This document shows positions 6,512 through 14,117 of a DNA stretch of 27,468 nucleotides, one piece after another. The DNA lies in the IMG/VR virus record IMGVR_UViG_3300049893_002131, positions 1-27,468 of that record, one strand, 5' to 3'. Every line of letters begins with the position of its first letter. The first letter of the stretch is position 1. Below the pieces are notes generated by a model that had not been told where the DNA came from, made no database searches, and was given only the letters and a program-made list of their open reading frames with translations. Source of the DNA: a virus. Both the position numbers and the translations under genes were made by a program.

Positions 6512-7591
6512 ATGGAAAATTTTGTTAAATCGAATACTGAGTCAGCCGGATATGCGAATTTGAGCACGCTATTCGACAGCTCGGTCCCAGCAGCCCCAGA
6601 AGCTGGTCAGGAAGCGTTATCCAACCAGGACACGCCAAGCCCGGACCTCGGTGATAAAGGGAAGTTGGGCGAAGTGCCAGAATCGGCAGATGCTGCTGCT
6701 CCAGCGCAGGAAGCCTCGGAACAGGAAGTCCCGGAAGCTAACTGGCTTGAAGTACCAGTAACTGATGACAAAGGCAAAAGAAAGGTCAAGGTAGACCTTA
6801 ACAACACAGAGCAGCTCAAGAAGACAATCGCAGCGGCTTATGGATTCCGCAAAGCTCTAGCTGAACGTGACAATGTATCAGCTAAGCTGAAGGAAATTGA
6901 GCCAAAGTACACCGAATTGAAGCAGGGTTGGGACACACTTGAGAGTGCATACCAGAATGGTGGCATCGAAGGTTTAGTGGACCTGCTCGGCGGTAAGAAG
7001 GGGTACTACTCCGAATGGAAGCGTCAGGAATTGGAGAAGGAACTCCGCTACCAGAATGCATCGGAAGCTGAGAAAAGAGAACTTGACCTACGGGAAAAAC
7101 TTGAGAAGCTGGAAAAGGAATCCAGCCTTAGAGAGAAGCGTGCAGCAGAGGAAGCTGAGCGCGCCCGTACTGAAAGGGAAGAGGCCCAGCTCAGGTCCCT
7201 CGAATCTCAAATCACACCAGCATTCAACAAGCACCGCTTTGCAGGCACGCTTGGTGATGCGAGCAAGGAAGCTCGGCTGGATAAAGCAATCTGGGACCAG
7301 GCTCTAGCAAACCTAGAATCCCTACCAGATGATGTGCAACTTACTCCTCAACTGATTGAAAGAGAGTTCAAGCAAATTGCTACTGAGTTCCGCGCAATCA
7401 TTGGGAAGCAAGCTGCAGCACAAGCGAAGAAGGTGATTGAGAATAAAAAGCAAGCTGCTCAAACCCAAGTCGCTGCGGCGGCCAAGTCGGTACCCGCATC
7501 TAGCATACAAAATTCAATGACAAACAACATCAAAAAAGGTGGAATTGGTGGACTAACAGATGCACTAATGGATGTGCTCAGGTCACGCTAA
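6512..7591 (+). CDS. Scaffolding protein
   Basis: A 359-residue, very charged and helix-rich protein with AGGAG 7 bases before the ATG. Residues 1-75 are acidic and Pro/Ala-rich, probably disordered. Residues about 110-225 form long charged helices, for example KELRYQNASEAEKRELDLRE, predicted to be coiled coil. The C-terminal part is Ala/Gln/Lys-rich and ends IKKGGIGGLTDALMDVLRSR. Scaffolds co-assemble with capsid protein into the procapsid and then leave. Composition, length and position directly between portal and capsid protein are the basis of the call; scaffold sequences diverge too much for a motif proof. No protease motif was seen. Confidence 0.8.
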   Translation: MENFVKSNTESAGYANLSTLFDSSVPAAPEAGQEALSNQDTPSPDLGDKGKLGEVPESADAAAPAQEASEQEVPEANWLEVPVTDDKGKRKVKVDLNNTEQLKKTIAAAYGFRKALAERDNVSAKLKEIEPKYTELKQGWDTLESAYQNGGIEGLVDLLGGKKGYYSEWKRQELEKELRYQNASEAEKRELDLREKLEKLEKESSLREKRAAEEAERARTEREEAQLRSLESQITPAFNKHRFAGTLGDASKEARLDKAIWDQALANLESLPDDVQLTPQLIEREFKQIATEFRAIIGKQAAAQAKKVIENKKQAAQTQVAAAAKSVPASSIQNSMTNNIKKGGIGGLTDALMDVLRSR

Positions 7592-7620
7592 TCCGAACAA
7601 ATCAAAAAGGAATTTGAATC

Positions 7621-8988
7621 ATGGCATACACAGGAATTAGTCAGTTAGCTCTCGGTAACTATCTTACGATAGCTTTCATCGAAGGCGTACACAAGAACAT
7701 TTCAGTCGCATACCCAGAGTGGGAACTCGTGGACAGGATGCGCGTTGGCTCAGTAGATGGTCGTGAAGCCCGCTACTTGCTCCAAAAATCCCTTGGCCCA
7801 AGCGCCATCCAGTACCGTAACCCGGGCGTCCGCTCTGAGTTCCCGGCTGGCCAGGAAAGCTCAATCCAAGAAGGTACCATCCAGTACAAAGAACTTGATG
7901 CAACCATCGAGCTTGAGTACAACTTGTACCGCCGCATCTTGGAATCGAAAAGCAAGTACGACGCCTCGGCTCTCGCAATGGAAGTTGACTCGAAGATTAC
8001 CGCTCTTAAGCGCCAAATCTCGCTGGACTTCTACGGCGACGGCACTGGCTGTCTTGGCCGCGTTTCCAGCGCAGCTGTTTCAGGTGGGCTCGCTGTTGTT
8101 ACCCTTCGTCAATTGGACTCAGACCAAGGCTTCGCCGGCTGCTTCCAATTTGACGAGCAAGTTAAGAACTACGCAGCAGCTGGCACCGCAGGTACCGCTC
8201 CTACCGTAGCTTCTGGCACTTTTGCTTACTGGAAAGTTGTTGCTCGTGACCCACGCAGCGCAACCAACACGGTTACCCTCCAAGCTTGTGACTCAACTGG
8301 CGCTGCCCTGACAGTTTCCAGCTGGGCCCCAGCTGCAGGTGAAGCTTTCTACAAACTTGGCCAACCAACCATCCCGAACCTAACCAGCGTCTCCGACTAT
8401 GGTACGGTAACGGAAGCAATCACCGGTCTCGATTCCCTCGTTTCGGCTGACGGTCGTACTGTTAACGGCATCTCGATGCTCGGCGCAGTTCAAGGCACCG
8501 TGTACGACAACGCTGGCTCGACCATCGACGTAAACGCTATTGAGCAAGCAATGAACCAAGTTAAGAATGCAGTCGGCGAAGGCCGCTACAGCTGGAAGCA
8601 AGCTCTCTGCAACAGGGAAACTCGCTCCGCATTCATCGACAGCCGTGAAACGGACCGCCGCTTCATCTCGGTTACCGATGACAAGCGCGGTGTTGCCAAG
8701 TTCTCATACATCCACCAAGATGACACCATCGAACTGAAAGGTTCGGAATTCTGTAACTTCAAGCGGATGTACATCCTGCCTGAAGGCAAAACGGAAGGTC
8801 AGAAAGTCCTCCAGTTCCGCGGAACGGACTTCAAACCTGCTCGTGCAGAAAACGGGGACGTCTTCATGTTCGCTCCAGGCAGCGCTGGCTACCATAAGCG
8901 CTTGATGGTTTCCTACATGAACGGCATGGGTCAGTTGGTCAACCTGCATCCTGCAGCTTGCGTTAAAATCACCAACTTCTCCATCTAA
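7621..8988 (+). CDS. Major capsid protein
   Basis: A 455-residue protein, expected to have the HK97 fold and form the head shell. AAGGA lies about 11 bases upstream of the ATG. Visible parts are an N-terminal arm (MAYTGISQLALGNYLTIAFI), an extended charged region with SAIQYRNPGVRSEFPAGQES, and a long helix region (YNLYRRILESKSKYDASALA). Residues about 140-250 are Gly/Ala/Thr-rich beta sequence and look like an inserted domain. The rest returns to capsid-like helices with SRETDRRFISV and the final LHPAACVKITNFSI. The gene uses a more restricted set of codons (GCT, GGC, AAC, ATC, CGC) than its neighbours, as expected of the most highly expressed gene. It follows the scaffold directly. Confidence 0.9.
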   Translation: MAYTGISQLALGNYLTIAFIEGVHKNISVAYPEWELVDRMRVGSVDGREARYLLQKSLGPSAIQYRNPGVRSEFPAGQESSIQEGTIQYKELDATIELEYNLYRRILESKSKYDASALAMEVDSKITALKRQISLDFYGDGTGCLGRVSSAAVSGGLAVVTLRQLDSDQGFAGCFQFDEQVKNYAAAGTAGTAPTVASGTFAYWKVVARDPRSATNTVTLQACDSTGAALTVSSWAPAAGEAFYKLGQPTIPNLTSVSDYGTVTEAITGLDSLVSADGRTVNGISMLGAVQGTVYDNAGSTIDVNAIEQAMNQVKNAVGEGRYSWKQALCNRETRSAFIDSRETDRRFISVTDDKRGVAKFSYIHQDDTIELKGSEFCNFKRMYILPEGKTEGQKVLQFRGTDFKPARAENGDVFMFAPGSAGYHKRLMVSYMNGMGQLVNLHPAACVKITNFSI

Positions 8989-9007
8989 TCTCTTTAACCT
9001 AACTCGC

Positions 9008-9025
9008 GCCCTCTTAACCGAGGGC
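9008..9025 (+). terminator. Stem-loop after the capsid gene, possible attenuator
   Basis: GCCCTC (9008-9013) pairs exactly with GAGGGC (9020-9025) around TTAACC. The following sequence CGGGTTCT has no proper T-run, so it would terminate weakly at best. It may reduce read-through or protect the capsid mRNA 3' end. Confidence 0.35.
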
Positions 9026-9048
9026 CGGGTTCTACAAGGATTTCACCC

Positions 9049-9498
9049 ATGAGTTCACCAGTCGTAAACGCGATTGCTGCAGCTTTGAAAGCCGGGAAAT
9101 ACCCAGCTCGCAAATTTGGCAAGCGCGAAAACAAACAAATCGAGTCCGTCCTGGATTCGACCGTTAAATTAGTCGAAGCTACCTACGATGCAACGGTAAA
9201 TGGCGGCGCACTTGGAACATATACGCTTGGCGTATCCATCCCAGCAGGCGCAGTCGTCACCGCAGCATGGTGTGACATTCAGACGGGCCTAGCTGGTGCT
9301 TCCGGCTCCCTGACCTTAAACGTCCCCACCGAAGGTGCTTTGACACAAGCTTTGACTTCTGCGGCTAACGGTTCCGCTTCGGTCGTTGCTAGTACAGCTC
9401 TGCCTAAGAAAGTTGCTGCAGCTCGCACGTTGCAAGTAACCGTAACTGGCGGTGCTCTGAGTGCCGGCAAAATCGTGTTCCACGTTCAGTACGTCTAA
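9049..9498 (+). CDS. Probable head decoration or minor capsid protein
   Basis: A 149-residue protein with CAAGGA 8 bases before the ATG. The N-terminal 45 residues are basic (ARKFGKRENKQIES), and the remainder is beta-rich with alternating Val/Thr/Ala/Gly. The string VNGGALGTYTLGVSIPAGAV is a pattern I recognise from small phage virion proteins next to capsid genes. Position right after the capsid protein suggests a decoration or capsid-fibre protein that stabilises the shell. It is separated from the capsid gene by a stem-loop and from the next gene by structured RNA. It has no motif that proves the function. Confidence 0.55.
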   Translation: MSSPVVNAIAAALKAGKYPARKFGKRENKQIESVLDSTVKLVEATYDATVNGGALGTYTLGVSIPAGAVVTAAWCDIQTGLAGASGSLTLNVPTEGALTQALTSAANGSASVVASTALPKKVAAARTLQVTVTGGALSAGKIVFHVQYV

Positions 9499-9511
9499 TC
9501 TGGCAGACAGA

Positions 9512-9574
9512 ACTTGCGGCTAGCAGCTTGTCCCTTCTAGACGGCAAGGCTGGATTAGCGCCCAGCCCGCAAGT
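9512..9574 (+). ncRNA. Candidate three-way-junction RNA element
   Basis: The outer stem pairs ACTTGCGG (9512-9519) with CCGCAAGT (9567-9574), eight exact pairs. Inside, CTTGTC (9527-9532) pairs with GGCAAG (9543-9548; one G-U), and GCTGG (9549-9553) pairs with CCAGC (9562-9566). The second and third helices abut each other, and the third abuts the outer stem, which is a compact junction geometry. No promoter is obvious directly upstream, so it would be part of the read-through mRNA. It may be an mRNA-processing or stability element, or a packaged or regulatory RNA. No known family is recognised. Confidence 0.4.
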
Positions 9575-9599
9575 CCATCTAAACTAGAACCTCCCAACG

Positions 9600-9639
9600 G
9601 CCTGCTGAGTCAGGCGCGGGGACCTCCCCTAACAAGGGG
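9600..9639 (+). other. Two tandem stem-loops before the fibre gene
   Basis: GCCTG (9600-9604) pairs with CAGGC (9611-9615), and CCCC (9626-9629) pairs with GGGG (9636-9639) around TAACAA. They follow the three-way-junction candidate and precede the AAGGTG ribosome-binding site at 9649. No T-run is present. Confidence 0.3.
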
Positions 9640-9660
9640 CCAGGACTAAAAGGTGAAAGC

Positions 9661-10908
9661 ATGGCTTACTCTCTCAGCCCGAATTTAAAGCTTCGGATAG
9701 ACACAAACTTAACCGCCAACGCCAAGTACAATCTCCTGAAGTTGGATGAACTTGGCTCCCTGGCTGCGACCACAAGCGCATCCGGGACCGTTCAGCTCAA
9801 GTCCCAATACGACCTGTTCCTGAACGCAAATGACCCTGACCAAGGGGGTACTGGCCGCGGCGGCAACATCATAATGGGCGCTCCAGACAATCAGCTGGAC
9901 TCCATTGTAATGAATGCCTCCCGAATTGTAGTGAACGGAAGCTGGGGCTTTTTTGACCAGGCGGTAGCAAATACCGAACAGGAAGCTTCCAGTCTTACCG
10001 TTGCCTACTTCTCCAATCTCTCCGGTTCCCTGGACCCCCAGGATGTCACTCTCAAACTGGACTTGAACAATCAGGACCGCTCCCTAGTACTAGGCGGCGA
10101 TTTAAGGGTGTTCGGTTCCGTTGAGCTGAATACCCCGGTTGCAGCCCAGCTGGACCTGCCCGAATCCGGCACCCTGGCCACCCTAGCCAACTCGGAAGTT
10201 TTCCAAAATAAACAGATAAGTGCCCTTCAGAATCAGATTCAGGATTTGGGCCTAGCAAACTTTGCCACCGATTTCCTACTCCCCGGCTCCCGAGTTCTTC
10301 CCACCTTCACCAGCACCGCCACAGTTCCCCGTCTCGATTTCAAAACAGGAAGCCAGGTAACTGGATTTCAGGCTGCCTCTAACCAGGCAAGCTCCCTACT
10401 GTTCACGCTTCCCAGCTCTACAGGAGAATCGGGCCAGGTTCTAGGAACAGACGGCAATGGGGTTCTAAGCTGGGTAAATAGGTCCAGCACCTCCCTGTCC
10501 GTTGTATCCAGTGCATCCGAACTCACTACCCAGGTTGTTCAGAATCCGGTTAGTGGAGTCGCCACCGTCACTATTGACAAATCTGCTCAAGACCCCAACT
10601 TGGTATGGGCAGGCCCTACTTTGGGTACGGCACAGAAACCTACATTTCGCAAATTGGCCAGGCAGGACCTGTCGCATCTCGTAGGTAATTCGATGTCAGT
10701 TACCTGGATGCCCAATCAAGGTGCCAGTTTAAACATACAGCACAATTGGGGTACGCGTGCCATAATTGTCCAAATTTTTGATAACTTAGAGTTCAAAAGC
10801 CTTGACGGACCGGATGTCATTAGGGTAGACTTAAATACAGTGAGACTAGAATCCCGCTTGCCTCCCCCAACGGGCGGCTGGACGGTTCTGTTGCACGCGG
10901 TCCTATAG
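9661..10908 (+). CDS. Fibre-type virion protein
   Basis: A 415-residue protein with AAGGTG upstream. Residues 1-160 are beta-rich, including GGTGRGGNIIMGAPDNQL and an oligomer-like DVTLKLDLNNQDRSLVLGGD. Residues about 185-200 (FQNKQISALQNQIQDLGL) look like a short coiled coil that would trimerise the fibre. Residues about 240-270 hold the FTLPSSTGESGQVLGTDGNG motif common in phage fibres. The last 70 residues form a cap domain (NIQHNWGTRAIIVQIFD ... GWTVLLHAVL) that aligns with the C-terminus of the next protein (TVTHNMGTKDVMVQVYD ... GWRVLVLKV). Probably a tail fibre, tail spike base or head fibre. Its neighbours are also fibre genes. Confidence 0.72.
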   Translation: MAYSLSPNLKLRIDTNLTANAKYNLLKLDELGSLAATTSASGTVQLKSQYDLFLNANDPDQGGTGRGGNIIMGAPDNQLDSIVMNASRIVVNGSWGFFDQAVANTEQEASSLTVAYFSNLSGSLDPQDVTLKLDLNNQDRSLVLGGDLRVFGSVELNTPVAAQLDLPESGTLATLANSEVFQNKQISALQNQIQDLGLANFATDFLLPGSRVLPTFTSTATVPRLDFKTGSQVTGFQAASNQASSLLFTLPSSTGESGQVLGTDGNGVLSWVNRSSTSLSVVSSASELTTQVVQNPVSGVATVTIDKSAQDPNLVWAGPTLGTAQKPTFRKLARQDLSHLVGNSMSVTWMPNQGASLNIQHNWGTRAIIVQIFDNLEFKSLDGPDVIRVDLNTVRLESRLPPPTGGWTVLLHAVL

Positions 10909-10924
10909 GACGCTCCATCTAATT

Positions 10925-10956
10925 AATCTGATTGGTCCGGCCGTGGTGGTCGGATT
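10925..10956 (+). terminator. Stem-loop between two fibre genes, weak terminator at most
   Basis: AATCTGA (10925-10931) pairs with TCGGATT (10950-10956) with one G-U pair, and is followed by CATTTATTG. The gap is only 67 bases, and the following gene has its own GAGG ribosome-binding site at 10965. Confidence 0.3.
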
Positions 10957-10975
10957 CATTTATTGAGGTATTCTC

Positions 10976-13867
10976 ATGAGTTTAAGAATTTATGGCGACT
11001 TGGCGCTCCAGAATCAGGCAGCTCTAAAACTGCTTGATGCCGCCAACGGCTACTCGGTTCAACTCCGGGCTCCTTCCAGCCTGGCGTCGGACACCACCTT
11101 CCAGCTGCCATCCAGCCTGGGTCAAAACAACCAGGTTATGGTGACAGATGCGAACGGCCAGTTCTCGTTCGCTTTCCTTGCTGATGCAAACGTTGCCAGC
11201 AATGCAGCAATCTCCCTGAGCAAACTTGCCGCTTTAACGGTAAGCAGGGCACTTGTGTCCGATTCAAACGGTGTGGTTTCCGCTAGCGCCGTAACGGCAA
11301 CTGAAATGGGCTTCTTATCGGGAGTCACCAGCTCAGTTCAGGACCAAATTGATTCGGAAGTCTCCGCTCGCCAATCGGCTATCTCCCAAGAGCAATCAGC
11401 TCGCGAAGCTGCCGATTCCGACCTGCAGGACGCAATTGATGCAGAAGCTGCAACAAGAGCTTCCGCAATCTCCGCGGAACAGTCCTCCCGTCAATCTGCA
11501 GATGCCAATCTTCAGAGCCAAATTGACAACATTCTCAGCAATGTGGACCCAGCAGCTCTTGACTCCTTAACGGAAGTTGTTGCTGCATTCCAAGCTGCTG
11601 ACTCTGACCTTAGCGCGGCTATCCAGGCGTTAGGCACGGGCGCAAACTCTGCTCTCGCCGACGAAGTCTCCCGGGCTCAAGCTGCTGAAACTGCACTTCA
11701 AAGCGCAATTGACGCGGAAGTTTCAAATCGCCAATCTGCCGTTTCAAGTGAAGCGTCGAGCCGCCAATCAGCTGACAGCACACTGCAATCGAACATTGAC
11801 GCAGAAGCTAGTGCTAGGGCCAGCGCCGATTCAAGCCTGCAAAGCGGCCTGACTTCGGAAGCTGGAACCAGAGCAGCTGCAGATACAGCACTTGGCGCCC
11901 GCATTGACGCGCTTACCGTAGATGACATGACTGACGTTGAAACCAGCTCCAAAGCTGGCGGCGACTTGATGGAGTGGGACTCGGTTGCTGGTCAGTGGAA
12001 AAATGTGGCTCCTCTAACGGAAGCTTCGGTTGTTACTGTTGTTACTCCCGGCAACGAGACTCTCGTCAACAGCTTCACCAATACCATCGCGGACAATGAC
12101 GGAGCTGGCCCAGCTTTAGGTACCACCTACAGCCCAGCTAGCAACGTAACTGTATCCAAAGTTGGTTTCAAAATTGGTCGTAGTTCCAACCTCACCGCAG
12201 GTATGACTGTTACGGCTAAAATCTATGCTGTTTCCGAGTTGATTGCCAATTACATCAACAGCGGTTACAACCCCAACGATTTTGCACTCATTGCCACTTC
12301 AACCAACACCCTTTCCGGTTCTGACTTAGCTCTCTATCCAGCAGCTCCTAGCATGGAATACTTTACGTTTAACAACGTACAGTTATCCGCTAACAACTTC
12401 TACGTTATTTGGGCAGAAGTGGACGGGATTCCTCTTGGCACTTCCACCACTAACTATCTAGCTCCGGCCTATGCTACTGGAGCTATGGGCTCATTCAGCA
12501 GCGGCCATTACAAGCATATGTCCCCCGGTGGGTGGGTTCAAGGTCTAACCGACTTGGTTCTTGGCTACGAAATCTACACTGGCGGAGCTGGTTCTAGCTC
12601 CACTGAAGCAGCTGTTGGCGTCATCAAGACGAATGCAGCTGGCCAGTTGGATGACTCCTTCCTCGCTCACGACGTAGACTTCGGCGGCCACAAGCTGTCC
12701 GGCGTTTCCAGTCCTGCTGCTGGAACGGACGCTGCCAATAAGGACTATGTTGACGCTGAAGTAGCAAGCGAAGCAAGCGCACGTTCCAGTGCCATTTCTT
12801 CGGAAGCTAGTGCACGTCAGAGTGCAGACCAGACACTACAAAGCAACATTGACTCAGAAGTCTCAAACCGTCAAGCTGCTGTTTCTGCTGAACAATCAGC
12901 TCGCGAAACTGCTGATAGTGCAGAGTCGGCTGCCCGCATTGCAGCGGACCAGGATTTGCAGGACCAGATTGATGCTTTGGACAGCGGTTCGAACGCTGCT
13001 CTAGCTCAAGAGGTCTCGGACCGCCAAGCTGCTGATGCGACACTACAAGGCAACATTGATACGGAAAAAGCCCGGATTGATGCTATCCTATCTGCTTCTG
13101 ACGCAGACAAAGACTCCTTCGCTGAGATTGTCCAGTTAATCAACTCGGTAGATACTGAGAACGACTCCGCTTTTGCTGCCTACGTTCTTTCGAACGACGC
13201 TGCTTTGGCTCAGGAAGTTTCGGACCGCCAGTCGGCCGTTTCTTCGGAGGCAAGTGCCCGTTCCGCTGCAGACACCACTCTGCAAGGCAACATTGACAGC
13301 GAAGCTGCTACTCGCCAGTCTGCTGATGAAACTTTGCAGGACAATATTGATGCTGAAGCTGCCAGCCGTCAGAGCGCCGATACTACCCTGCAAGGGAACA
13401 TCGATGCTGAACAGTCGGCTCGCGAAGCTGCTGACGCTCAAGAAGAAGCTGCTCGGATGGCTGCTGACGCTGGTCTAGCAGAGGATATTGCTGATGAAGC
13501 TAGTGCACGCCAAGCTGCGGACACCACGCTACAGTCCAATATCGATGCGGAAGCAACTGCACGGGCAGCTGGAGATGGAGCACTGGCTAGTGACCTGGCT
13601 GATGAAGTGTCTGCTCGGGAAACCGCTGACACCGAAATCTACACCTACATCGACGGTCACAAGTTCAAAATGGACTGGACCTCGGGAACCTCGCTGACTG
13701 TCACCCATAACATGGGAACGAAGGATGTGATGGTTCAGGTGTACGACAAGGCGGACGGTTCTAGCCTAACCATGGAGATGATTAGAGCGACCACTAATAC
13801 GGTAACTCTAACCGCTACTGAGGCTCCTAACGCTTCCGGCTGGAGAGTCCTAGTACTCAAAGTCTAA
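10976..13867 (+). CDS. Long tail fibre with coiled-coil repeats
   Basis: A 963-residue protein. Residues 1-65 are an N-terminal fibre motif (SDTTFQLPSSLGQNNQV). Residues about 120-310 are a coiled-coil repeat block built from units starting with Arg, such as RQSADSTLQSNIDAEASA. A DDMTDVE linker (about 315) leads to a beta domain (about 350-540) that may bind a receptor or glycan. DFGGHKLSGVSSPAAGTDAA with NKDYVD (about 566-592) is a widespread tail-fibre signature. A second coiled-coil block follows (about 592-890). The last 70 residues are a cap domain shared with the preceding protein. Such repeats form trimeric shafts. GAGG lies 8 bases before the ATG. A strong terminator follows. Confidence 0.85.
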   Translation: MSLRIYGDLALQNQAALKLLDAANGYSVQLRAPSSLASDTTFQLPSSLGQNNQVMVTDANGQFSFAFLADANVASNAAISLSKLAALTVSRALVSDSNGVVSASAVTATEMGFLSGVTSSVQDQIDSEVSARQSAISQEQSAREAADSDLQDAIDAEAATRASAISAEQSSRQSADANLQSQIDNILSNVDPAALDSLTEVVAAFQAADSDLSAAIQALGTGANSALADEVSRAQAAETALQSAIDAEVSNRQSAVSSEASSRQSADSTLQSNIDAEASARASADSSLQSGLTSEAGTRAAADTALGARIDALTVDDMTDVETSSKAGGDLMEWDSVAGQWKNVAPLTEASVVTVVTPGNETLVNSFTNTIADNDGAGPALGTTYSPASNVTVSKVGFKIGRSSNLTAGMTVTAKIYAVSELIANYINSGYNPNDFALIATSTNTLSGSDLALYPAAPSMEYFTFNNVQLSANNFYVIWAEVDGIPLGTSTTNYLAPAYATGAMGSFSSGHYKHMSPGGWVQGLTDLVLGYEIYTGGAGSSSTEAAVGVIKTNAAGQLDDSFLAHDVDFGGHKLSGVSSPAAGTDAANKDYVDAEVASEASARSSAISSEASARQSADQTLQSNIDSEVSNRQAAVSAEQSARETADSAESAARIAADQDLQDQIDALDSGSNAALAQEVSDRQAADATLQGNIDTEKARIDAILSASDADKDSFAEIVQLINSVDTENDSAFAAYVLSNDAALAQEVSDRQSAVSSEASARSAADTTLQGNIDSEAATRQSADETLQDNIDAEAASRQSADTTLQGNIDAEQSAREAADAQEEAARMAADAGLAEDIADEASARQAADTTLQSNIDAEATARAAGDGALASDLADEVSARETADTEIYTYIDGHKFKMDWTSGTSLTVTHNMGTKDVMVQVYDKADGSSLTMEMIRATTNTVTLTATEAPNASGWRVLVLKV
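11349..11905 (+). repeat. First coiled-coil repeat block (11- and 18-residue units)
   Basis: Translated units all begin at Arg or an equivalent position. Examples of 18 residues are RQSADSTLQSNIDAEASA and RASADSSLQSGLTSEAGT; examples of 11 residues are RQSAISQEQSA and RQSAVSSEASS. Eighteen equals 11 plus 7, so hendecads and heptads are combined. At DNA level the units differ by many synonymous changes. Confidence 0.7.
12756..13641 (+). repeat. Second coiled-coil repeat block
   Basis: The same unit design resumes after the beta domain. RQSADETLQDNIDAEAAS, RQSADTTLQGNIDAEQSA and RQAADTTLQSNIDAEATA are 18-residue units. Shorter 11-residue units include RQAAVSAEQSA and RQSAVSSEASA. A segment with ILSASDADKDSFAEIVQLIN interrupts the block. 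The codons used for identical residues differ from unit to unit. Confidence 0.7.
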
Positions 13868-13887
13868 TCCCTTTAGGGACTAATTTG

Positions 13888-13919
13888 GGGGCTCTGCCTA
13901 CGGGCGGGGCCCTTTTTTT
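13888..13919 (+). terminator. Rho-independent terminator
   Basis: GGGCTCTGCC (13889-13898) pairs with GGCGGGGCCC (13903-13912) over ten base pairs including two G-U pairs. The loop is TACG closed by C-G, a UNCG-type stable tetraloop. Seven T residues follow at once (13913-13919). It ends the transcript of the long fibre gene. Confidence 0.9.
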
Positions 13920-13957
13920 ATTCCCCTCAGCAAGGCCAAGTCCGGTTAGGAATTTTC

Positions 13958-13986
13958 TTGACCTTTCCAGCCTAGGGTGCTAACCT
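13958..13986 (+). promoter_or_regulatory. Candidate promoter between two terminators
   Basis: TTGACC (13958-13963) is five of six to consensus and TAACCT (13981-13986) follows after exactly 17 bases. It lies directly after a strong terminator, where restarting transcription for the next fibre gene would be needed. Expected start near 13993. Confidence 0.45.
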
Positions 13987-14070
13987 GAGGATTGGCTCTC
14001 CTTAGTCGTTTTTCATGGGGCAGGGCCTTCCCCCCTAAGCCAAAGCCCAGTTATGCTGGGCTGGGCTTTT
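13985..14070 (+). ncRNA. Possible short RNA or structured leader
   Basis: Between the 13958 promoter candidate and the stem ending at 14070 there is room for a transcript of about 78 bases starting near 13993. GGGG (14017-14020) can pair with CCCC in the C-run 14030-14035, and the transcript would end in the 14042-14070 stem. A further hairpin, CTGAGG (13985-13990) with CCTTAG (14000-14005), overlaps the expected start and would need a start upstream of it. Either a free small RNA or the structured 5' leader of the 14118 gene would fit. Confidence 0.3.
14042..14070 (+). terminator. Terminator-like stem before the next fibre gene
   Basis: AAAGCCCAG (14042-14050) pairs exactly with CTGGGCTTT (14061-14069), nine pairs. 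An alternative seven-pair stem uses CTGGGCT at 14056-14062. Four T residues (14067-14070) end it, then GGGCCCCC. It could terminate or attenuate transcription 48 bases before the ATG at 14118. Confidence 0.5.
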
Positions 14071-14117
14071 GGGCCCCCAGACCAACTGGACCACACAAGT
14101 CACGGATGACCTAAAGT

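Noticed and set aside
11349-13641. CRISPR-like array suggested by regular repeats
   Set aside because: The repeats are in-frame peptide repeats of a coiled coil with many synonymous differences and no spacers.
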